From Pelobates cultripes (taxonomy: Eukaryota > Chordata > Amphibia > Anura > Pelobatidae): 64,000 bases of DNA. Numbering within the stretch: position 1 is the stretch's first letter; each line of letters opens with the position of its first letter. Positions 46,910 to 58,100 of the stretch are shown piece by piece. The stretch spans positions 108,986,542-109,050,541 of the forward strand of contig OW240921.1 in assembly GCA_933207985.1 (NCBI GenBank). Reading direction: 5' to 3'. The notes under the pieces were generated by a model. That model did no database searches, was not told the origin of the DNA, and saw nothing but the letters and a program-made list of their open reading frames with translations. A program made the position numbers and the translations under genes.

Positions 46910-47241
46910 ATACAAAATACAGATCAGGGAACAGCACTCAAAAAAAAAAAAAAAAATACTTATAATCACATGTCTAGGCAAATAAATATGGGGATTCAGT
47001 TACACCATATGGCAGTATTGCGTTAAGCCCACCGCTACATCAAAGTACCCCAATATTGGTGGGTCCTACTCTAAATTTAACATAGGAGAGTAGCAGGTTA
47101 ACTGCATTATTGGGGTATTGCTGTGGGCTTAACACAAAATGGCCATTTGGCGTAACCAAATCCCCATGTTTGTTTGATTAGAAAGGTGATTATACCTACC
47201 CTTGTAAAATCTGTGCGTGCTGCTCCCCAATCTGTATTTGG
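46910..47241. mobile_element. Fold-back element related to the 424-bp repeat
   Basis: The left arm (acagatcagggaacagcact, tctaggcaaataaatatggg) is answered by an inverted right arm ending cagattggggagcagcac on the minus strand. The left arm also aligns with the 424-bp family (tctaggcaaaaataatgggg, ggtcctacactaa), so it is a diverged relative. Confidence 0.65.
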
Positions 47242-47855
47242 TATATAAAATCTAGGGCTGTAGGCTGCTGTTTGAGTATTAGGTTCTATGTCACTGCTTG
47301 CTAATACGCATGTGCGACTCTTCAGACACACGTACGTTTCATGTCCGCATTACCGCAGTCCGTCTATTGTATGTGTACATGTGAGAGTATTAACCAATAA
47401 TTACTCTGTTATTACTCATTTTTTTTTTTTAGATAATGAGTAATTATATAGAATGTAATATAGTCTGATAATTTCTCCCTGAATCCCTATATTAAAAAAA
47501 AAAAAAAATAAAGTATAAATATATACAATCTGTATAAATATATGCAAATACCTGCTCTGGTTATTACTAGCTTTAGGCAGGCAGTAAATACAAAGCTTAG
47601 AAACGTATACACAGATTTGGTTATTCATTCAGCAATTTTAAAATGTTTAGTATCCGTGGCCAGACTTGTGTAACAGCAGTTACTGCAAGTGGCTAATCTG
47701 CTACAGCCAACCAGAGAACCCCAAAGGAAACCGAGAAAACAGTGAAGAGCGGTTACAGATGTTTGGAGTTTTTAATTCCCCAGTCTTCATTCCTGTCTGA
47801 GGGATAGGTAAGCAGCATGTATAAGGGCCGAGTATCTCTTCAGTTTGCTCCTGAG

Positions 47856-47952
47856 CTAGTAATGGAATACTTTGATCTGATTATTCTCATCCAGGCCAAG
47901 TTGTAATGGTCCAGTCCCCAATGGCTTTCTGTTTGCTCGGGAGAGGAGGGGG
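47856..47952 (-). CDS. CEP164: CEP164 terminal coding exon
   Basis: Begins one base into a split Val codon after tttttaccag and encodes PLLSRANRKPLGTGPLQLGL and DENNQIKVFHY before TAG at 47858-47856. It matches the conserved LQLGLDE end of CEP164. Confidence 0.93.
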
Positions 47953-50900
47953 CTGGTAAAAAGGTCAAGGTAAAACACAGACACGTCCACCAGGAACTTT
48001 TGGATTTTGGCATTACAGATGGGAACCAGTGAACATAAATTCAAATAAAGTTTTTGGGGGTACGCTTCAAACAACCCTGATTTAACAGTCTCTACCACAA
48101 CTGGAAGGGATTTGACAAAATACTGCATCTCTGGATAAGACAGCAATGGGAATCTATGGCAAATACTTAAAGACACAAGACCTTTAAAGAAAATAAAGCT
48201 AAACCTCACATACGTGGAGACTTAAGAGTACAACGAACAGTTTTAGGTCAAACTGATAAATATGGGGAGATGTTAAGAGACATCATAGACACCACAGCTT
48301 AATTTAAACTCACCAATGGTTAAGTGGAGAATGGAATGGATACAAGTAACAGCCAAACCATTTCCTCTTAATGCGTATTAGTAAACACTCGATTCGTGAG
48401 TACCCTTTTTATTTCTGGGTACACAGTCGTGTTAAGCAAAATATTCCCTTAATCCTCAATACTGGCATCCAATGAATGCCCCATATTCCATGCATTATTT
48501 ACAAAAACTAGTTTGATTCATTCTGTGTCTAGCTCACAGCTTCAGTCTAATTTTCCTAGAAAGGATACACTCTGGGGTCATTCCTGAAGTTTTCCAGCCA
48601 CTTCTTATTGGTGTCTATCATGGCTTGCATTCTACGATTGTCTGTAGATGACACACTGAATACTGAATTCTGCATCATTCGAACTTGCGCTCTGCATAGA
48701 AAAAGAAACTACAATTAATCAGATGTTTAGCACGGCTAAGAAATAGGCTGCCTACGTTGATATCATTTCTGTAGTCTTTAAATCTGTTAAACAAAATCTG
48801 CCTGCAGTACTGTATTTACCTAGACTGATACCCATCAATAAATCTGTCTCCTTAAAACCTGACAATGATCAAACCACTTCACACAATCACAGTTTGTTTA
48901 AGTCGCTTTCAAGATCTCAAATCTTGCATAACTCAGATGTGCAATCATGAAATATCTAGAGATTTTGACTTTTACAATTCAACATGTATCTCAAGAGATT
49001 TATGGGATTGGACGCTGGGCTTGGGGACTGTGACTACTTTCAGGGGAAGCAGTACAAAAAGATGTATTTACATAAAGACCCACACGAGTCAATGGGAATC
49101 AAAGAATTAAAGGCAGAAGCAGGCCCGGACTGGCCATCGGGCACACCGGGCAAATGCCCGGTGGGCCGCGGTGGCCGTGGGGCCGAGGCCGGCAGGGGAG
49201 GTCCCAGGATCTCCCCTGCCGGTCTATGCAGGGCCGGCACTATCCGAGCGCCGGCCCCGCTGTCTTCCATGGAGGGCCGATGGGGAGATCAAAGATCTCC
49301 CTCACCGGCCCATTTAAATAGACCTGCGGCTGGGGAGGGAGGGAGAGGACCCGGCGGAGCTCTGTCTTGCAGCTCCGCCGGGTTTCTCTCGCGAGATCCG
49401 GAGCGTTGCCATGGCAACGCCCCGATCTCGCGAGAGAGTTCACTCACCACTGGACCACCAGGGATGGTGTGCGAGTGCCGGTGCCCCCCCTCCCAGCTAC
49501 CACGTGCCTGTCCCCCCCTCCCAGGCTAAAGGTAAGAAGGGAGGGGGGGGGTTTAGTTTTTTTTTTGCTTAGTTTTTATTTTATTTTTTTATATATTTAC
49601 CCCCACTTAATTTTTTATTTGTTTATTTACCCCCCAACACACAACATTTATACACAGCACTATCACACTCAGCATTCTCAGCACTCACACAACACTCTCA
49701 CACACATCACACCCAGCACTCTCACACTCAGCACTCTCACACACATCACACGCAGCACTCTCACACACATCATAGCACTTTCACACACAGCACTCTCACA
49801 CACATCATAGCACTCTCACACACAGCACTTTCACACTCAGCACTCTCACACACATCACACGCAGCACTCTCACACACATCACACACAGCACTATCACACC
49901 CAGCACTCACAACACACAACACTCTCACACAGCAGCACTCTCACACATCACACGCAGCACTCTCACACACATCATAGCACTCTCACACACAGCACTCTCA
50001 CACACATCGCAGCACTCTCACACACATCAGCACTCTCACACACATCATAGCACTCTCACACACATCATAGCACTCTCACACACATCATACACAGCAATCT
50101 CACACATCGCAGCACTCTCACACACATCATAGCACTTTCACACACAGCACTTTCACACTCAGCACTCTCACACACATCACACAACACTCTCAGCACTCAG
50201 CACTCAGGCACATCACTCTCACACACATCACACTCAGCACTCACACACATCATACACAGCACTATCACACTCAACACTCATACACAGCACTATCACAATC
50301 AGCACTCACACACATAACACACAACACTCACACACAGCACTCATCACACATCATACACAGCACTATCACACTCAGCACTCACACACACTAAAACAGACCT
50401 TATTACACAATACCACACCATGACCAGCTCACTCTGCACAAACGTAATACCACAAACAGGCTCCAAACACATGCACAATACTCTTTCCTGGCCCTTTTGT
50501 CTCCTGGTATCCATTTATAGAGACACCAGAGACAAGTTGCAAGGAAACAGTGCAAGCATGTTATTAAATTTGCTTGCACTGTGCAGAACAAATACAGGGC
50601 TTTTTTCTCATGCTAGAGCTCTTCAGCAGAGCTCTGCGCATGGTCTGCCCTGGAAGAGCATTGAACCAACATGCTCACTTTGAGAGGGAGCGTGTTTGTC
50701 ATGAGTGATGACAAAACACACCCTCTCTGCCCCGCCCCCTTCTTAGTGGGCCGCTGTGATAAAAAAATGCCCGGGCTGAATTTTTTTCCCAGTCCGGCCC
50801 TGGGCAGAAGTCAATGAAAATAAACATCTCTCAGTCTGGTCCTTTCGATCTGCCTCCAAATATTTTCATTTCACAATACAGTGATGTGTGTGGACTAAGA

Positions 50901-52078
50901 TATATGGTGGGACTTACCCAGCTGAGACATAACCCAATTTATTCTCTGTCTGTTGAGGTTTCTCGATGAGAGATGGTGACCCTCCTATAAAATGGGGGAA
51001 AGGAAAATAAAGATATTGGTTGTAACATCTAAGGATGTATTTGGAATTAAATTGTAGCTTTGCCTCTGTGAGTGAGGCCCATTACAAATACAAGTTTTTT
51101 TTAAATCAATGAAACGCACAGAAATGACAAAACAATACAGAAAGGACAAAGTTGTATTTAAACCTTTATAGTTATGATGTGCAAACAAAATTTAAATTGA
51201 GAAAATACATTCCTATTCTTAGGTATTTTACCAATATTAACAGCATGTTGTGTAATGTCCTCAAAGTATGTTTAACATATTTACACTTGATTTTATTAAA
51301 CAGTGATAGACAAAGAAAGCTAATCATCGTGAAGTACTATTACTTTTAAGCGAATTCCTTGGCTGCATTTTTCCTTCGGATCTAGAGAGTTTTCACGTGT
51401 GTGAGCAAGAGTGACGGTTGTCTAGTAGCTAGCGCGAATCTTGTGTTCTCACAAGTAAATGCAGTTATGTTTGTTGTTTTCCAATAGCATCTTAGGAGTT
51501 ATGCAATGATGTTCACCCGATGCCCATTCTTATTCTCATTTCAGTCACTAGAATATTTCTTCTAGACTAGGGTTTACTCATGAGCGCTATATCAAAATAA
51601 TGAATAGCTTCTTATAAAAAAAAAAAAAAAAAAACAACCACCTTCTTTTTAATTTCAAGGTTCCATCCTATAACCCAGGGGTTCTCCCAAACTGTGTGCC
51701 ATGACGCCCGGGGTGCCGCAAAATGTTTCCCCGTTGCTATGATTATACCACAGGAAACATTTCTGCTGAACAGGGGTCAGATGCTGCGGCCCTTTAAGAC
51801 CGCGACCGGGTCCCTGTAGTGTCAAAAGACAGCTTGTTACTTCCTCCCAGCTTCTTCTAGGGAGACAGCACGGGAGGGAGAGGTGGCGGCTACAGAGGTA
51901 GCATGAGAGGAGGGGAGAGGGAGCACGAAGAGCTGATCCAGACCTCTCACTCCCACCAGCCAGCAGCAGGACCAGGACTCCCCTCAAGGTAAGATAACAG
52001 GAGGGTGGCAGGAGATATAAAATATCACTTGTATGTGTTTATGTCAGATTGTGCGTATGTGTGTGTTTCAGAGTGGGC

Positions 52079-52147
<69 letters not shown>

Positions 52148-55100
52148 TGTGCTTCTGTGTCAGGGTGTGTGTGTCATGTGTGTGTTTATGTCAGTGTTTG
52201 TGTGTGTCAGGGTCCATGAACCCGTGTGTTTGTGTGTGCATATGTCAGTGTATGCATGTGTTAAGGTGTGTGTATGTGTCAGTGTATTATATCTGTGTAA
52301 GTATGTATGTGCATACATCCAAGCAGTCAAACACCAGTACAACATACAAACCCACTCCTAAAAATGTTAAATACAAACACACCTCTTCACTCAAACACAA
52401 ATACTTCACACAAAAGTACATCCACATTTAGAAGTTAACATTACATTGAAACACACCCCTGTAATCTAACAGAAAAATTACATACAAACACACCCCTGTA
52501 TTAAAAAACTAAAACTATATTCAAGCACCCCTTCAAACACCAACACTGTACATTACACTAAAGTGCCAGTATATGCCGCAGTGCTGTACAGATTATAAAA
52601 CCTAGAAATTTTGACTTGGGGCACCATGGAAATTTTCTTTAACTATTAACGGCGACCTTGAACCTAAAAAGTTTGGGAACCACTGCAATAACCCATCTAC
52701 TAATGTTAGTAAATCACAGACAATAGGTCATAGAACAGCTTTAGGACATGGTGTCTACAAGAAGTAGGAGAACTGTGTGACTGACATACGTTGAGAACTT
52801 TCTTCACATCAAGAGCAAAAATGTCTGATGCCATACACATAGTTCTGCTCCTCCACAACACCCCACCTTTAAATAATGTCACACAAACATAGTTCTCATT
52901 AATTCCTTAGATTTTGAGGGTGTTTTTTGCACTTTCAGATCTGTCCTAGAACGCAGTCCCTCCTCTTAGTTGCATCAGGATGACTCTCACACTACCTGAA
53001 GTCCTAGCAATTGGACCTTAGGCATCGTATATAGGCAGACTGAATTATACGATCAGAGATCAAGATTTTTAGTACCCACTAGCCAATTTTCACACATGTG
53101 CAAACCAGGCTGGCCACTGTAACTGTTTGGCCTGTTCAATAGCACAGGACTTGATATTTGGAGTCCTAATACTATTAAGAAACCATTAAGAAAACTGACA
53201 AACCAGAATATATGTATACACAGGGTATAAATTATAGCAAGTTTCAATTGTGGTCCGATTAGCTAGGGCAGGGCTGTGTGGTTGGGCACAATGCTGCTCT
53301 CATTCTGTGGCTCATCAGGAGCGTTAATCATTCTTTAATTACTGAAGCAAATCAGTAAGTGATATATTTACACTAATGCAGCAAAACAAGTCAGGCTCAC
53401 AGTGAAAATATCCACAAAATATCAGCCTTACCTGGGAAATACTTGCGCCATTTCTCTTCCAAAAGTGCATCGACAGACTGAGTGGCGGGAGTAGATGTAG
53501 ATGGAAGGCTTGAGTGCAACCTGTTGTCCCAGGCCCACCTAGGTGGTGGAGGAGCACCAGAAGGAGTAGATATTCTGTTTAGGGTGATATACGAAGAAAG
53601 TGGCATGCCTGCCAGTACCTGAGACTGTGTGTGCATTAGAGGCGAGGAGTGCGGGTTACAGGCGAATGGACCTGTAGGAGTTAGAACTTTGTTGAGATCA
53701 TTGGTGAGACGCTGCAAAGTGTCGATCAGATTCTGCACCCTCTGTGAATTACCAAATTGTGACGGAAGAATATCATCTGTGGAGACAAAGAATTGTTAGA
53801 CTTGAAACCAAAAGGAAAGCAGAACCTCAAAATGGAAAGAACTCAGTGGAGAAAGAAAAAGTTTTCAAAGTTCAGCATGATATTTCCAGTAATAAAAACA
53901 GTAGGTATGGGAAGGGAACCAGCAAAGTTTTTGAGATTTCTCATTATAGAGGTGATAAGGACATTAGGGATTAGTTGCTCACATTTGTATGCGTCACTGC
54001 TTGACAAACTGCAGGTGTCCTCGGAGTCACTTAAGTCAAATGTCACAGCTTTTTTATTTTTGGTACCTTTTGTTATATCCTCCCCAGAAATCTGTACAGA
54101 GATAGAGAGAAAATGAGAAAAGGGAAGGAAAAAGGACACCTTGATAAATAACAGAATATGACAAGAGAACAACCTTAGAGCACTGTGTAAGAGTGGGAAA
54201 TAAATGTCTCCAAGAATTAAAATAAATAGCAGGCGCGACAGAGGTGAACAGGGATGTAAAAATCCGCTTTCAAAATGACCCTGACAAGCAGACATTTATG
54301 ACTGCCATCCGCAGTAAGTCGCCTTACAGCTTCGAAGAACACCAGCTGGCATTCTTCCCGGATTTATCTAGACCAACCCTGGAATGGCGCAGGTCTCCGA
54401 GACCTTTAACCGTGAAGCTGACAAAGCACAAAATGCCCTAAGAAGTCTCCTGATCGACCACGGCTCTGGGACATTAAAGGTCTTGGAGACATCTGAAATC
54501 TCTGACACACTGCAGAAGATCGGACTGTCTCCTGATGTGGCAGGTTTACTGCCCACAGCTCCAGCCACACAGTTGACTGCCTGGGACCCTGCGAAGGTTC
54601 GCCAGTTTGTACCAGTGGCACTGAGATGAAGGGGTCCCCTGAAAGGTCATTGACCACCAGCATTTATCCTGTTATGTTTAGTATGGTTTCTTTATATTAT
54701 TCTGTTTTTGTATACAATAACATTAACATATCTAACTATTACTACTAATATTTTGTTACCAGATGGAATGCCTTTCAGGACGCATCTCCTCCCTTCATCC
54801 ACCCGCTGGCATAGGGGTTATACCACTCTTAATCCCCCCCCCCACTACTCACCCACTTACATGACCCTCCAACTTTCATTCCACATCCAACATCGTGGGT
54901 GATAGCCTCTAGTCCAGCTACAGTGGCATACATACACACCCAATCTTCAGATGGTAGATATGCAACACATCCTGTAGGGGTAGTGGGCCTAGTCGGAGAT
55001 ACTTACAGTCACCTGATACTTAATTACTTTTGTTTATGTTTTTTCTTAAATACAAAACACAAAACGTCCACTAGAGATCACACTACTGTCGCTAATAAAA

Positions 55101-58100
55101 GCTTTTCATGTATACTGTACATTGATATGTCATTTTGTTTTCAACTATTTGTACCTGTACAATACCTGCATTCTATGTGGATTGAGAATAAAGAAAGAAT
55201 TAAACAACAAACAAAAAAAATTCACAGGAGCATCATCTGGGATACACCACGCGGATTACTGGCTCAGAGATACGATACCAGAGGAAATCAGGACCATCCT
55301 AACATCCACAGACGGGGATTGTACCGTCCATACGCTGTGATCTGGGATACACCACGCGGATTACTGGCACAGAGCTACGATATCAGAGGAAATCAGGATC
55401 ATCCTAACATCCACAGACAGGGATTGTACCGTCCATACGCTGTGATCTGGGATACACCACGCGGATTACTGGCTCAGAGATACGATACCAGAGGAAATCA
55501 GGACCATCCTAACATCCACAGACGGGGATTGTACCGTCCATACGCTGTGATCTGGGATACACCACGCGGATTACTGGCTCAGAGATACGATACCAGAGGA
55601 AATCAGGACCATCCTAACATCCACAGACGGGGATTGTACCGTCCATACGCTGTGATCTGGAGCTGATTTTGAGCTCCGGAAAAGTGTGAGTGCAATATAT
55701 ATTTTTTCTTCTATTCTGCCTCTGCTGTTATAGACATACTACACTATGTTAGTATTCCTGTCCCATTTTGTTTTTCCTTATATTGGCTCCATTGGACTCC
55801 ACACAAGGATTTTAATTGTTAAGAGCTGCTCCCCTACATCCCCTGCTTTACTTGCATCAACCACCAGAAAGAAGAGACTCTGGTTTGGGAAAGCTTTAGC
55901 TGCTGTACACATAAGGAACAAGTACCAGAAATCTCACTTGCTGCTATATCTGGCTCTTCCATATATGGCCAGTAGGAGGCATATGCCAAAAAAAAAAAAA
56001 ATACAGAAAATATAACTTTATAAGCACTTGATCCATTGTTCGTCAGCAAAAGATATCTGCAAAAGGTCCATGTATGATGTCATGACTGGGAGTTCATTGT
56101 TTGAAACAAAAGTAACATTTTATTAAAATGAGCTTCTTCTGTTCTGCATCAACACAAGCTCATCTGAATAAAATATTTCTTTTATATCAGGGGGGAAACA
56201 AAAATGAACAAAATTCAGTTCACGACTGGCTCACTTTCAGTAAGTATATGCAAGTGAAGTTCTCAAAGAATGCATTGAAACTTGTTATGTAGAGAACACA
56301 TTGTACACAGAGGGAAAATGTTTTCATTCTACATTTTCGTGTCACTCAGCCATCACGACTCGAGGCACCGAATGCCACAGGAACACCGCATTTACATGCA
56401 ACCTACAGAAAACTAATGTTAAAATCTAACATCATACCTCTTCAAGAAGAGAACTCTGTAGTTCCTGCAAACAATGCTCCTTCTCTTGCACCAGAATCCG
56501 TCCCTTCACCATGGTGCTCTGAATCTCATCCAGATTTCGTACCTCCTGCAAGGAAACATGTACCCAGCGAATGAACATGGCTAGTAATATGTAGGTAGCA
56601 ATATAATAAGGTGTATTCACAGTGACAAATGGGCACACCACATGTACTCTAGTATAGTGCACAGTAACATTTGAAGTCCCTGCATTTGCTACAGATTCCT
56701 GTGCTGTGCAGCATCTGAAATAAACTCTGACCAAACCAGACATCAAGTACAGCAGTATTTTTGTAGCAAAAGGAAAATAATACAGAAGGGATGTGCTTAA
56801 AACTAATCATTCTATAAAAATAATGAAGATTACTATAAACCAATCAGTATAAAGAAGTGGAATTTAACCAACACAGTGCAGAGCAGAAGTGTGGGAATCT
56901 GCAATATCCCTTTAATAATATAAAGCTACCAAGTAATAGCGTCACCTAGCCCTACGTGGAGTGTCTCTTTAAAGGAACACTTCATACACCATAACCACTA
57001 CTAAATAATTTTGTAGTGGTTATGGTGCCAGGTGCACCCTGGCACCTGCCAATGTAAGTCGTGAAACTGTTTTAGAATAGTTTGATTTCTTACCTCAGAT
57101 CTGCCAGACACCGCTCCCCACATCCACAACAGCCTCCATAGAGCTGGACGCTCTCTGTCTGAGCTAAGCCGGCAATCAACTGGCACTCTCAGTCAATGAG
57201 TTAGCCTTGCACTGCAGCTAATGGAAGCTCCTAAGCCGGAGCTACCAACTCTCTGAAAGTTATAGTGAAGGCGGAAGGTGGCACCTTGTAGACCTCAGGA
57301 AGGAAGTGTAAACATTCTGAAGCCGTTTTACTACTTACAATGGGGTGGAAGTTATTACACCACTAACCTCCACAGTGCGCTTTAATAACATTAACTCACC
57401 CAGCATAACTAACTGTAACCCAATGTATGGGAGCCTGGAGATTCCCTTTAACTAATGCTGAAAAGCAGTTTGACAGGCAGGCTTAACTTCTGTCCAAGAA
57501 CATAATCCGTGGGTCATGTCATGCTGCCGGGCATGTCCTTCCCACCAACAGCAGTAACGTGTGGATAGACATCTCTTTAAACTGTAAATAACATGAAAAT
57601 ACAGTGTCCATCTGCCAAACAGCAAGCTGAAACAGGACTTGCTCAATTTAGGCCAAGTAGTAGAAGTGGAAAAATAAATCCCTTTTGCCAAACTCATTTT
57701 CCTCCATATGACTTACAGTTTAGTAACCAGACTCCAAAATAAATGAACCAAGTGTAGCAATTTATTTCAGAAATGGTTAAAGGGACCCTATAGTCACCAG
57801 AATATCCACACCTTAGTGTAGTTGCTCTAATCAGTATAGTATTCCCCTGTAATTATGTTAATGTAAACACTGCCTTTTCAGAAAAAAAAAACAAAAAAAA
57901 ACACACACAGTGTTTACATTGCTACAGAGGGACACCTCCAGTGGCAGTCACTCAGACGGCAACTAGAGGTGCTTCCTGGGTCAGTGCAGCACTGACATTC
58001 AGAGTCTACACACTCTCCATAGAGATACTCAACATTCCTCATAGAGATGCATCTCTATGAGTAGATGCTGATTGTCCAATGCTGCATTTTGCCATGTGTG

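Noticed and set aside
48556..48568. TAG at 48558-48556 as the CEP164 stop
   Set aside because: Splicing at 48569 restores the conserved NDPRVPL segment and leads to the true C-terminal exon ending IKVFHY.
48984..49529. 181-codon Gly/Arg/Pro-rich + strand open frame
   Set aside because: It runs from unique sequence into the GC-rich end of the hAT element at 49120 and has no recognisable domain.
52005..52431. 118- and 132-codon open frames rich in Tyr/Ile and Val/Cys
   Set aside because: They read through the (TG)n(TA)n microsatellite inside a hAT element.
53432..53741. Shorter CEP164 exon starting at AGG GTG CAG (53741)
   Set aside because: It has an AG acceptor, but its phase does not fit the preceding exon. 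The acceptor at 53777 does fit and adds YDILPSQFGNSQ.
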